Source: Azotosporobacter soli
GTDB taxonomy: Bacteria > Bacillota > Negativicutes > SG130
Length of the DNA stretch: 64,000 nt
Assembly: GCF_030542965.1 (NCBI RefSeq)
Contig: NZ_JAUAOA010000003.1
Coordinates: forward strand, 310,001 to 374,000
Direction: 5' to 3'
A model generated the notes under the pieces. That model searched no databases. It saw only the letters and a list, made by a program, of their open reading frames with translations, and was not told the DNA's origin. A program made the position numbers and the translations under genes. This document shows, in pieces, positions 25,115 through 33,139 of this stretch. Every line of letters starts with the position of its first letter. The first letter of the stretch is position 1.

Positions 25115-25387
25115 CTTCTTATCCTCCGCTTCTCTTTCGTTTTTTCGCCTCAACCTTGAAAGCTTTCTCTGTAAGAAAATTCGCGCAAAATTTTCAAATT
25201 CCTGCCTTTTTGCTCGCTGACGCCTAGAAGCCGCGCACTCTGTGAAGCCAAAGAACAGATCGCCATTTGACGCCAGACGGTAAGCAAGGTATCGTATAGA
25301 TAAAACTTTTTCCTCGGAGAAGCAACTTTTGTTTTCCTGCGCAGCAGCGCCCGCGCAACGACTCAACCATGGAAAGAAGGTTTTCTT

Positions 25388-26257
25388 ATGCATCATTTTT
25401 TGCCGACTTCGCCGCGTCTGCGCGGCATCTGCCTCTTGCTGCTTGCGTCAACGCTTTGGAGCACCGGCGGCTTATTCATCAAATGGGTGGACTGGAACCC
25501 GCTGGCGATCGCCGGTTGTCGCAGCGCCATTGCCGCGCTGGTCATTGCTTTTAGTTTTCGCAGCGCTTCGGTCCGCTGGAAAAGCAAACCGCTGCTGCTC
25601 GGCGCGGTCTGTTATGCCGGAACAATGCTCACTTTCGTCGCCGCCACCAAGCTGACCACCGCCGCTAACGCGATTTTGCTGCAATACACGTCTCCCGTCT
25701 ATGTCGCAATCCTCGGCGCGCTCTTTCTGCGCGAAAAGGTTACGTTGCGCGACGTTTTGACGCTGCTTTGCGTCGCAGGCGGCATGTACCTGTTCTTTCA
25801 GGATCAGATGTCGCCCGGTCATCTTTACGGCAATCTGCTCGCGATCGCCTGCGGCATGATTTCCGCCGTAATGATCGTCGCCTTGCGCCGTCAAAAGAAC
25901 GCTTCCCCGTTCGGCTCGATCCTGCTCGGCAATGTGCTCACGTTTTTCTGTGGTCTGCCTTTTATGTTCGCGGGTCAGCCTTCACTGCGCGGCTGGCTGG
26001 CGCTGCTCATCCTCGGCGTCTTTCAGCTCGGCATCTCCTTCGTGCTTTACTCGATCGCAATCAAATCGGTTACCGCGCTCGAGGCATCGGTCATCACGAT
26101 GCTCGAACCGCTTTTGAATCCGGTCTGGGTCTTTCTCTTTCTTGGTGAACAGCCCAGCAGCAGCGCTCTCCTGGGCGGCGCCATCCTGCTCTTGGCGCTG
26201 AGCGCCCGCTTTCTGGTGCCGGAACGAAAGAAGAAAACAACGCCGCTCGCCTCCTAG
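25388..26257 (+). CDS. EamA/DMT-family metabolite exporter
   Basis: 289 aa with ten predicted membrane helices in two EamA repeats. Repeat 1 starts LLASTLWSTGGLFIKWVDWNPLAIAGCR, and repeat 2 has YGNLLAIACGMISAVMIVALRR and EASVITMLEPLLNPVWVFLFLGEQP, the conserved EamA end. Drug/metabolite transporters export amino acids or other small metabolites; the substrate is unknown. GAAAGAAGG precedes ATG 25388. The 273 bp before it hold no other gene. Confidence 0.92.
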   Translation: MHHFLPTSPRLRGICLLLLASTLWSTGGLFIKWVDWNPLAIAGCRSAIAALVIAFSFRSASVRWKSKPLLLGAVCYAGTMLTFVAATKLTTAANAILLQYTSPVYVAILGALFLREKVTLRDVLTLLCVAGGMYLFFQDQMSPGHLYGNLLAIACGMISAVMIVALRRQKNASPFGSILLGNVLTFFCGLPFMFAGQPSLRGWLALLILGVFQLGISFVLYSIAIKSVTALEASVITMLEPLLNPVWVFLFLGEQPSSSALLGGAILLLALSARFLVPERKKKTTPLAS

Positions 26258-26273
26258 CTCTTCGCGAAAAGCC

Positions 26274-26313
26274 AAAACAGCCTCCACGCTTATCAATGCA
26301 GGGAGGCTGTTTT
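26274..26313. terminator. Bidirectional terminator
   Basis: 12-bp perfect stem AAAACAGCCTCC / GGAGGCTGTTTT between convergent genes. Confidence 0.9.
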
Positions 26314-26315
26314 CT

Positions 26316-27800
26316 TTATTTTTCACGCTTCTCATTCTCTTCTTCCTCCAACTGGCGAAAATAGTTCAGCCAGGAAGAGGTTTTGTAAAGTCTCCAATTG
26401 CAGGGCGGAAAATAGCGTTCCTGCAAAACGCGTTCTTCTCGCGTCGCACGATACGCCTGATAAATGCTCACATAGATGCATTTTCTTTCGCCGGGAAAAA
26501 CCTCGCACCAACCCTCGCAGCTGCCGCCGCAGGCACCGTTGCGCTGCTGCTTGGGACAGCTCGACATCGGACAGATGAAAGCCAGTTCGTGCAGCACACA
26601 ATCGCCGCAAAAGCGGCATTGGTTGGCAATGCCTTTAACAAGAAATTCAAAATAAGTGAACGACTTTTCCAGACTGGAGTCGTCAATTTGCTTCATTATG
26701 CGACGGATAAGAGGAAAGCAGCGCGCCTCTTTGGCAAACACCGTCTCATGCAGCCATTGGAAAAGCTTCAGCCGCGCCGTTTTCCCTTTCGCCTCTTCCC
26801 CCGCGGGCCCTGACGTCGGCTGCGCGGCGCTCAGATAAAAACGCCCCGGCTTCGCATAAGCGAACTCCGGCAGCAAGCTCTGATAATCGGCGGACAGCGC
26901 TTCGCCCTGCTCGATGATCTGCTTCACGTCTTGGTAATGCAGTCCATGCCCGCCGATGTTGATGCCGTCATAATTCAAACCCTTGAGCACCGCATACAAT
27001 TTGGCGGCGCGCAGCAGCTGCCGCTCTTTTTTCTCGCCCGGCAAGACTGCCTCGGCCTCAATTTCGCGCAGCAGCGCATCACTGACCACACAGCCGGGAA
27101 TCTTATTGGCATGCATCAGGCGGGCAGCAGGCAGCGACAGGACGAACACGTTGCCAATCAGGGCAACGTTTGGATGCTTCTTGCGCATATACTTCGCCAA
27201 TTCGTCCATCTTCTTCACATCATAGCCCATCTGGCTGATGATGAATTGCGCACCGCTCGCTATCTTTTTGTCCAATTTATAATACTGCGCCATCGTTTCG
27301 GCTTCCGTTTCTTTAAAAGGCGAAACGACCGCACCGGCAAAAAAACCGGCCTCTTCCTTTTGATTCAAGGTTTCAGCCAGGCGTAACGTCTGGACCGAGT
27401 CGAGATCAAAGACCGGTTTGGCCTGCCCCATCACACTATCCATCGGATAGTCGCCGGTCATGACCAGCAGGTTTTTGAGCCCCGCTCCCGCCAGCGCATA
27501 CAGATCGCTTTCGATCGCACTGCGGTTCTTATCCTTACAGGTATAGTGGATAATCGGCTCGATTCCACTCTTCTTGATCGCCACCGCCAGCGGATAAGTC
27601 AGGATCGAAGGCTTGCCGCCCGGGCTGTCGGTCAGCGTGATACCGTGCAGCAGACGATCTTGCGCCGCCAGCTCCGCCATCTCCAACACTTTCTTTTGGT
27701 TCGGCGCATTCACGCCGCGCCCGGGAACCATTTCCCAGGTCAATGCAAGGCGATCCGGCCGGTGCAGCGCCTCTTTGAGCGATATGTACTCGTCCGCCAT
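26316..27800 (-). CDS. metF: Methylenetetrahydrofolate reductase with fused MetV-like C-terminal domain
   Basis: 494 aa from ATG 27800 (GGAGG 8 bp upstream). Residues 1-310 form the MetF TIM barrel, with ALTWEMVPGRG, LHGITLTDSPGGKP, LLVMTGDYP, FDLDSVQTL and IISQMGYDV. Residues about 345-494 are the cysteine-rich C-terminal domain found in MetV and MTHFR_C proteins: CRFCGDCVLHELAFICP, SSCPKQQRNGACGGSC, EGWCEVFPGERKC. MetV partners MetF in acetogens, where the complex reduces methylene- to methyl-tetrahydrofolate in the Wood-Ljungdahl or methionine pathways. Here both functions lie on one chain. It is the second gene of an operon with an Fe-S protein (28-bp gap). Confidence 0.9.
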   Translation of the reverse strand: MADEYISLKEALHRPDRLALTWEMVPGRGVNAPNQKKVLEMAELAAQDRLLHGITLTDSPGGKPSILTYPLAVAIKKSGIEPIIHYTCKDKNRSAIESDLYALAGAGLKNLLVMTGDYPMDSVMGQAKPVFDLDSVQTLRLAETLNQKEEAGFFAGAVVSPFKETEAETMAQYYKLDKKIASGAQFIISQMGYDVKKMDELAKYMRKKHPNVALIGNVFVLSLPAARLMHANKIPGCVVSDALLREIEAEAVLPGEKKERQLLRAAKLYAVLKGLNYDGINIGGHGLHYQDVKQIIEQGEALSADYQSLLPEFAYAKPGRFYLSAAQPTSGPAGEEAKGKTARLKLFQWLHETVFAKEARCFPLIRRIMKQIDDSSLEKSFTYFEFLVKGIANQCRFCGDCVLHELAFICPMSSCPKQQRNGACGGSCEGWCEVFPGERKCIYVSIYQAYRATREERVLQERYFPPCNWRLYKTSSWLNYFRQLEEEENEKREK

Positions 27801-27828
27801 ATTCGTATCCTCCCTATGAAACGCGCTC

Positions 27829-28641
27829 TTATCGCCCCCGGCCCACCGGACAGGCAAATTCACAGCAGCGACAATACTTGGTTATTTTCACCGGCTCCGC
27901 GCCTTCGACAGCGCAAAGCTCCGCCGTCTCTTCATCGATCTTCATCTGCTGATTGCAGGCGACACGGCTGTAATTGCCATTCCTGCCCGGCAATTCGGCG
28001 CGACCGTATTTCTCCTCGCTGTACAATTGTTCGGCAAAGGAATTTTGCGGACAAGCCTGCTTACAGTATCCGTCGCACGGGGCGCACGGATCAAAGGAGA
28101 GCGGTCCGGTCGGCTGAAGCTCGATATCGAGCGTCAGCGCACGCAGTCTGACGCGCGAACCGTACTCCGGCGTCAAGAGCAAATTGTTCTTTCCCAGACA
28201 GCCGAGGCCTGCGAGAACCGCGGCATCCTTTAAAAAGATGCCGCCTTTTTCAACATGATAGGGCAGATTGACGCCGTTGAGTCCAGCCGTTTCTTTCAGC
28301 CAGTCGCGCAGCGCATTGAGCGTCGCGATCAGTTTCTTATTGCCGGGCGGATTCAACTGTCCATGCCAGTGATCAAGTTCCGGCTGCTCTTCCGGGTGCG
28401 CATAGGCGATAACCACGACCGAGCGCGCTCCTTCAGGCCAGACGACTTCTCCCGCCCTGACCGCATGCTTTTTCTCCTCGCGTGCGCCGACACCGCTGTA
28501 TTCGGGCATTTGCGGCGCGACCGTGAAAGAAGGCGCGCGTTTAAGATCTTCCACCGAAGCGATGCCAACCAGCGTGGCCCCGAATTCTTTCGCCTTATTA
28601 AGGATTTGCGCGCCAAGCGCCAGTCTTTCCCTTTGATTCAT
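27829..28641 (-). CDS. QueG-like 4Fe-4S protein (epoxyqueuosine-reductase-related)
   Basis: 270 aa. Contains GGIFLKDAAVLAGLGCLGKNNLLLTPEYGSRVRL, the conserved block of epoxyqueuosine-reductase-like proteins. The ferredoxin-like clusters follow: CAPCDGYCKQACPQNSF and YCRCCEFACPVG. True QueG (tRNA queuosine formation, cobalamin plus two 4Fe-4S clusters) is about 380 aa; this is shorter and lacks the C-terminal HEAT-like part, so the name is not safe. Location before metF suggests a redox or corrinoid-handling role in one-carbon metabolism (inference). Promoter at 28756-28784. Confidence 0.75.
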   Translation of the reverse strand: MNQRERLALGAQILNKAKEFGATLVGIASVEDLKRAPSFTVAPQMPEYSGVGAREEKKHAVRAGEVVWPEGARSVVVIAYAHPEEQPELDHWHGQLNPPGNKKLIATLNALRDWLKETAGLNGVNLPYHVEKGGIFLKDAAVLAGLGCLGKNNLLLTPEYGSRVRLRALTLDIELQPTGPLSFDPCAPCDGYCKQACPQNSFAEQLYSEEKYGRAELPGRNGNYSRVACNQQMKIDEETAELCAVEGAEPVKITKYCRCCEFACPVGRGR

Positions 28642-28755
28642 GCAATCCCATCCTTTCCATAAAAAAAGCAGGCCAAAAAAACCCTTCTGCAGAGTTTTTT
28701 CAGCCTTCAGTTTTCTGATCGGCTATTTCTTTTAAATTACGCGTTGAATACGTAA

Positions 28756-28784
28756 AATATAGCACGCGTCAGCAGCTTTGTCAA
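28756..28784 (-). promoter_or_regulatory. Strong sigma-70 promoter of the QueG-like/metF operon
   Basis: Minus strand TTGACA (28784-28779), 17-bp spacer, TATATT (28761-28756). ACGCGT palindromes at 28739-28744 and 28764-28769 lie on each side of the -10, 25 bp apart, and could be an operator. Confidence 0.75.
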
Positions 28785-28799
28785 TTTCAGCTTGTAATG

Positions 28800-28828
28800 T
28801 TGACAACTTCTTTCTTTCCTGTCATACT
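28800..28828 (+). promoter_or_regulatory. Sigma-70 promoter of the orphan binding-protein gene
   Basis: TTGACA (28800-28805), 17-bp spacer, CATACT (28823-28828). It diverges from the QueG-like promoter only 15 bp away. Confidence 0.65.
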
Positions 28829-28875
28829 AATGTCTATCATTCGTCATCTGATAGCTAATTGGAAAACCAAAGGCT

Positions 28876-28907
28876 AAGAACGATTCTTTCGTTCTTGGTC
28901 TTTTTTA
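28876..28907 (+). terminator. Leader terminator/attenuator before the binding-protein gene
   Basis: Hairpin AAGAACGA / TCGTTCTT followed by a T-rich tract, about 45 nt after the predicted transcription start and 90 nt before the gene. Two smaller hairpins (CTATCA/TGATAG, TTGG/CCAA) precede it. It looks like an attenuator or small-RNA terminator; no known riboswitch consensus matches. Confidence 0.6.
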
Positions 28908-28998
28908 TTTTTCAAAGGAGGAATGCCGCTTCACAAAACGCTTCAGCGCATCCGTTCAAGCACACTTTCATTTTTAAAAGGTAAGGGAGGAATTTATC

Positions 28999-29772
28999 TT
29001 GTCCAAAAAACTTTTTGCACTCTTGCTGTCCTGCGTCTTTTTATTTTCTCTTTCGCTCCTTGGCTGCAGCAAGTCGAACGCGCCAGCTGCTCAAATATTG
29101 AAAGTCGGCTCCGACACCACCTATGCCCCTTTCGGTTTCCAGGATGAAAAAACAAAAGAATATGTCGGTTTCGATATCGACCTGATCAAGGCAGTCGCCA
29201 AACAAGCCGGTTACGAAGTGCAACTGCAAAGCATGAACTTCGACGGCCTGATTCCGGCGCTCGACAGCGGCTCGATCGACGTTGCGATTTCCGACATGAC
29301 AATCACGGATGAACGGGCAAAAAAAGTCAATTTTTCTAAACCTTATTACAAAGCCGGTCTCTCGATTGTCGTTGCCGCGGGCAATACCTCTATTCAAAAC
29401 TTTAAGGATCTGGAAGGGAAAAAAGTAGCCGTTTCCATCGGCTCTACCGGAGCCGATGAAGCGCATAAGATTAAGAATGCCAAGATCGTCGAGTTCAACG
29501 CGATCGCCGAAGCGTTTCTCGAGCTGAAAGCCGGCGGCGTCGACGCGGTGATCAACGATTCGCCGGTCAATGAATATTATATTTTACACGAAGGCAGCAA
29601 GACCGCCAAGATTGTCGGCGAGCCGCTAAACTCCGAAGATCTCGGCATCGCTACCGCCAAAAGCAATCCGGAACTCGGCAAGAAACTCGACAAGGCTTTG
29701 GCCGAAATCAAGGCAAACGGCAGCTACGAAACCATTTATCTGAAATGGTTCGGCAAAAAACCGCCGCAGTAA
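28999..29772 (+). CDS. Amino-acid ABC transporter substrate-binding lipoprotein
   Basis: 257 aa with a TTG start at 28999 (GGAGG 8 bp upstream). Lipobox SLLGC (Cys23). Family 3 solute-binding protein: LKVGSDTTYAPFGF, EYVGFDIDLIKAVAKQAG, FDGLIPALDSGSIDVAISDMTITDERAKKVNFSKPYY, and GGVDAVINDSPVN. These proteins bind glutamine, arginine, cystine or similar amino acids. No permease or ATPase gene accompanies it. The leader hairpin at 28876 suggests regulated read-through. Confidence 0.92.
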   Translation: MSKKLFALLLSCVFLFSLSLLGCSKSNAPAAQILKVGSDTTYAPFGFQDEKTKEYVGFDIDLIKAVAKQAGYEVQLQSMNFDGLIPALDSGSIDVAISDMTITDERAKKVNFSKPYYKAGLSIVVAAGNTSIQNFKDLEGKKVAVSIGSTGADEAHKIKNAKIVEFNAIAEAFLELKAGGVDAVINDSPVNEYYILHEGSKTAKIVGEPLNSEDLGIATAKSNPELGKKLDKALAEIKANGSYETIYLKWFGKKPPQ

Positions 29773-29789
29773 GTTTCTTGCGCAACTTG

Positions 29790-29831
29790 AAAAGGCCCTG
29801 CATGTTATAAAAACAACATGCAGGGCCTTTT
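29790..29831. terminator. Bidirectional terminator
   Basis: 17-bp perfect stem AAAAGGCCCTGCATGTT / AACATGCAGGGCCTTTT between convergent genes. Confidence 0.95.
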
Positions 29832-29841
29832 CGCAGTCAGA

Positions 29842-30093
29842 TTAGCGGTTTGCCGCCTCCAACGCGCGCGCCAGTTGATCCGTACAGGAGGTCTGATTGC
29901 GACAGATGTTTCCTTTAAATTTCGCAACAACCTCCTCCACGCGCATTCCCTCCAGCAACTTGCTTAGCGCGGCAAGATTGCCCTGACAACCGCCGGAGAA
30001 CTCCACCTTTTCTATAATTCCGTCATGCAGCGCAAAGCGAATCTCTTTTGCGCATACGCCTTCCGTCCGATAGGTTTGCATGGTTTCTTTCAT
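29842..30093 (-). CDS. Four-cysteine TSCPD-type small protein
   Basis: 83 aa from ATG 30093. Matches the TIGR03905-like family: Cys14 (EGVCAKEI), Cys36 (SGGCQGN), Cys64 (ICRN), Cys70 (TSCTDQ). The TSCPD domain is also found at the end of vitamin-B12-dependent ribonucleotide reductases and is a metal or redox cysteine module. It begins 10 bp after the flavoprotein gene in the cystine operon, which supports a role in thiol chemistry. Function unknown; the family assignment is good. Confidence 0.82.
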   Translation of the reverse strand: MKETMQTYRTEGVCAKEIRFALHDGIIEKVEFSGGCQGNLAALSKLLEGMRVEEVVAKFKGNICRNQTSCTDQLARALEAANR

Positions 30094-30103
30094 TCTTCCT
30101 CCT

Positions 30104-31438
30104 CTATTTTGCCGCATTGCCTGCGATATTCATAATGTCCCAGGGACGCGAAAACGGCGGCGCATAAAAGAAATCCATCATGCCCAGTTCCTTCGTCGTA
30201 ACGCCGCCTGCCACCGCCATCGCCAACGCATTAATCCGTAAGATCGAAGCCTCCCGTCCGGCAATCTGCGCACCAAGAATTCGTTTACTCTCGCATTCGT
30301 AAATCAATTTCAGGAAAATCTCCTCTTGGTTTGGCAGATAATTGCTGTGATCTTTGTCTTTAACAAACACCGTCCGACAGGAGATTCCCATTTTTTTCGC
30401 CTCGGCCTCCGTGATGCCGGTGCGTCCGGCGGCCAGTTCCATTACCTTCACTGCCGCCGTTCCCAAAGTGCCGGGAAATTGTTGCTTACCGCCCGCCATA
30501 TTTTCGCCGACAATACGGCCAATACGATTGGCCGTCGTCGCCAGCGGAATATAGACGTCTTTATGGCTAACCAAGTGATGCACACTGGCGCAATCGCCTG
30601 CGGCATATACATCGGGCAAGCTGGTTTCGCCCAAATCATTTATCCAGATTGCTCCATTAGGCAGCATACGCAAATCGTTTTCCGACAAGAAACGGGTTTG
30701 CGGCTTCACGCCGGTACAAACCACTACCAAATCCGCCGGATAAGCGCCCTTGTTCGTGACAACGGCGCTGACCGCCGTTTCCCCTTGCAAACGTTCGACG
30801 GTTTCCGCTACATGCAATTGAACGCCTTGGCTGCGCAGTTCCGCTTCCATCAGATCGGTAATTTCCGGATCAAACGAATCCGGCAAGACACGATCATCGA
30901 GCTGGATCATGCGCACTTCTTTTCCCTGTTTGTGCATCGCTTCCGCCAACTCGAGGCCAATATAGCCCGCGCCGATGATGACGACATTGCGGACAGACGC
31001 TTGGCGCACGAGAGCTTTCAAAGCCTGGCCATCCGCGAGCGACTTTAAGGTAAACACATTCTCCAGCGCAATATTGCCAATCGGCGGCAGCATCGCAGTC
31101 GCGCCGGTTGCAATCATGACCTTGTCATAGTGATCTTCAAAAATTTTGCCGCTGCCCAGTTCTTGCACCTGCAACGTTTTTTTACGCGAGTCCAGCTGCA
31201 AGACCTGGTGTCCGGTCCGCATCTGAATTCCGCTGTCGCTCATTTGTTGCGCCGTGCGTGACACCATATAATCCGGATCGTCAAAATAATCTCCCACATA
31301 ATAAGGCAAGCCGCAAGCGCCAAAGGAAACCACTTCCGATTTTTCATACATGACGATTTCCGCTTCCGCAACCATTCGCCGCAATTTAGCTGCAGCGCTC
31401 ATCCCCGCCGCTTCGCCTCCGATAATAATGAAACGCAT
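30104..31438 (-). CDS. CoA-disulfide reductase-type flavoprotein
   Basis: 444 aa from ATG 31438, preceded by AAAGGGG. Pyridine nucleotide-disulfide reductase fold: IIIGGEAAGMSAAAKLRR (FAD), single redox Cys42 in SFGACGLPYYVGDYF, NAD-binding VVIIGAGYIGLELAEAM, FAD-binding DVYAAGDCASVHHLV, and the dimerisation domain AAVKVMELAAGRTGITEAEAKKMG. A lone active Cys plus the YYVGD sequence point to CoA-disulfide reductase or NADH oxidase, which keep coenzyme A and low-molecular thiols reduced in the cytoplasm. Located between the cystine carrier and the TSCPD protein. Confidence 0.88.
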   Translation of the reverse strand: MRFIIIGGEAAGMSAAAKLRRMVAEAEIVMYEKSEVVSFGACGLPYYVGDYFDDPDYMVSRTAQQMSDSGIQMRTGHQVLQLDSRKKTLQVQELGSGKIFEDHYDKVMIATGATAMLPPIGNIALENVFTLKSLADGQALKALVRQASVRNVVIIGAGYIGLELAEAMHKQGKEVRMIQLDDRVLPDSFDPEITDLMEAELRSQGVQLHVAETVERLQGETAVSAVVTNKGAYPADLVVVCTGVKPQTRFLSENDLRMLPNGAIWINDLGETSLPDVYAAGDCASVHHLVSHKDVYIPLATTANRIGRIVGENMAGGKQQFPGTLGTAAVKVMELAAGRTGITEAEAKKMGISCRTVFVKDKDHSNYLPNQEEIFLKLIYECESKRILGAQIAGREASILRINALAMAVAGGVTTKELGMMDFFYAPPFSRPWDIMNIAGNAAK

Positions 31439-31463
31439 CTTTTTTCCCCTTTCTCCGTTACCG

Positions 31464-32861
31464 TTAGGCAGCGTCTTCCTCTTCCGCTTCACCTGAGCGA
31501 CTGTAGGATTCGCCGTCCAATTCGCCTGCGATGCGGCTCGTCATGACGCCAACCGTCATGGCGCCGCTTACGTTAAGCGCGGTCCGTCCCATGTCGATCA
31601 GCGGTTCAATTGCGATCAGCAAGCCCACCAAGCCGACCGGCAAGCCCATCGACGAGAGGACGACCAGCGCGGCAAACGTCGCTCCGCCGCCGACTCCGGC
31701 AATGCCAAACGAACCGATCGCGACAATAATAATCAGTTTCAATAAAAAGCCGAGTTCAAACGGATTGATGCCAACCGTCGGCGCGATCATTACCGCGAGC
31801 ATCGCCGGATAAATACCGGCGCAGCCATTTTGGCCGATGCTTGTGCCAAACGAGCCTGCTAAATTGGCATACCCTTCTGGGACGCCCAATTTTTTCACCA
31901 TCGTTTCGATGGTCAAAGGCAGCGTACCCGCGCTGGTGCGTGAAGTAAAGGCAAAGGCCATGACCGGCATGATCTTTCCTACATACGTGAACGGATTCAA
32001 GCCCATACAGAATAAAAGAAATAAATGAACGGCAAACATCAAAATCAATGCCGTATACGAAGCGAGTACAAATTGCATCAGCGTCAGGATTTCGCTAAAA
32101 TTACTCGTCGAAACAAATTTGGCCATCAGCGCCAAAATGCCGTACGGCGTAAGGCGCAGCACCAACGTTACCAGACGCATGACCACGTCATGCACGACAT
32201 TGACCATCTTGACAAAGAAATCCGCAACTTCCGGCTTTTTCTTTTTAATGCCCAGCACGGCAATGCCGATAAAGGCCGAGAAGAATACCACCGACAACGT
32301 GTCATTGCTGCCTTGTCCGGTCATTGCATAGAACGGGTTGGTCGGAATAATTTCAATCAATTGCTGTTGAATCGGTTTCGCTTGAAACGTAGTCAGCTTG
32401 CCTTCCAAGCTTTTCTTGGCGCCCAATTCCGCTTCGCCGGTTTGCATATTTTCCGCCGAGAGATGGAAAGCCAAGGAAGATCCAGCGCCAATCGTTGCCG
32501 CAATCGCAGTCGTCAAGAGCAACAGACCGATGATCATGCCGCCGGCCCGTCCCAGCGTTTTGGCGTCTTTCAGATTGGTAATCGCCGAAGTGATCGAGAC
32601 CATGATCAGCGGCATTACGATCATTTTCAACAACCGTACATAACCGGAACCGATTACGTCAAACCAACTGTTGGTTTGCTTGATCAGCGCGGCATTGTCA
32701 CCGAAGATCAATTGCATCGCCCCACCCAATGCAATACCGAGAACCAAGCCTGTCATAACCCGTTTGCCGAAACTGGCGTGCTTTTGCTGCATCCGATATA
32801 AGACGCCCATCAGCACCGCCATCACCAATAAATTTACAAATAGTCCTGTTAGATTATTCAT
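31464..32861 (-). CDS. tcyP: L-cystine symporter (TcyP-like)
   Basis: 465 aa, GGAGGGG upstream of ATG 32861. DAACS (glutamate/dicarboxylate:cation symporter) fold with ~8 helices and the two hairpins. Signatures: MIVMPLIMVSITSAITNLKDAKTLGR, FTSRTSAGTLPLTIETMVKKLGV (the TcyP form of the substrate loop), GTSIGQNGCAGIYPAMLAVMIAP and IEPLIDMGRTALNVSGAMTVGVMTSRI. TcyP imports L-cystine at the inner membrane. It heads an operon with a CoA-disulfide reductase and a Cys protein and is transcribed from the sigma-54 promoter at 32948-32965. Confidence 0.9.
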   Translation of the reverse strand: MNNLTGLFVNLLVMAVLMGVLYRMQQKHASFGKRVMTGLVLGIALGGAMQLIFGDNAALIKQTNSWFDVIGSGYVRLLKMIVMPLIMVSITSAITNLKDAKTLGRAGGMIIGLLLLTTAIAATIGAGSSLAFHLSAENMQTGEAELGAKKSLEGKLTTFQAKPIQQQLIEIIPTNPFYAMTGQGSNDTLSVVFFSAFIGIAVLGIKKKKPEVADFFVKMVNVVHDVVMRLVTLVLRLTPYGILALMAKFVSTSNFSEILTLMQFVLASYTALILMFAVHLFLLFCMGLNPFTYVGKIMPVMAFAFTSRTSAGTLPLTIETMVKKLGVPEGYANLAGSFGTSIGQNGCAGIYPAMLAVMIAPTVGINPFELGFLLKLIIIVAIGSFGIAGVGGGATFAALVVLSSMGLPVGLVGLLIAIEPLIDMGRTALNVSGAMTVGVMTSRIAGELDGESYSRSGEAEEEDAA

Positions 32862-32947
32862 AAGACCCCTCCTGCTTTCACATTTTTCTCTCTTGCTGCG
32901 TCCTCTCTTTTCCCTTTCCTTTAGTTCTTCAGTCTCGTTTTATAACT

Positions 32948-32965
32948 AAGCAATATTCATGCCAA
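32948..32965 (-). promoter_or_regulatory. Sigma-54 promoter of the cystine operon
   Basis: Minus strand TTGGCATGAATATTGCTT: the -24 GG and -12 GC are separated by exactly 10 bp and the flanks match the consensus. It lies 87 bp upstream of tcyP. Confidence 0.9.
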
Positions 32966-33015
32966 CTAACAATACCAGCAATAGCAGGGTTGTTGCGCTT
33001 TCTTTTTACGCCAGT

Positions 33016-33106
33016 TTCTCATATTGCGAAGTTTACTGCTCCCGCAACGCAGAGTTGCCTACCAAATCAGACTTCTCATTTTGCGACATAATTCTCATAT
33101 TGCAAA
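33016..33106. promoter_or_regulatory. Three activator repeats upstream of the sigma-54 promoter
   Basis: Repeat TTCTCATATTGCGAA at 33016-33030, TTCTCATTTTGCGAC at 33073-33087 and TTCTCATATTGCAAA at 33092-33106. Start-to-start distances are 57 and 19 bp (57 = 3 x 19). They lie 50-140 bp upstream of the -24 box, the usual place for an enhancer-binding protein. Confidence 0.8.
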
Positions 33107-33133
33107 ACCTCCTTGTCTTAACAAGGAGGTTTT
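33104..33133 (-). terminator. Terminator of the sigma-54 activator gene
   Basis: 13-bp perfect stem AAAACCTCCTTGT / ACAAGGAGGTTTT with a 4-nt loop; its distal edge touches the third activator repeat. Confidence 0.82.
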
Positions 33134-33139
33134 GCCGCA

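Noticed and set aside
28923-29147. 74-codon ORF at the start of the orphan binding-protein gene
   Set aside because: Its ribosome site would be only 1 bp from the ATG, and most of its length is out of frame inside the true gene, which has a good signal peptide and lipobox.
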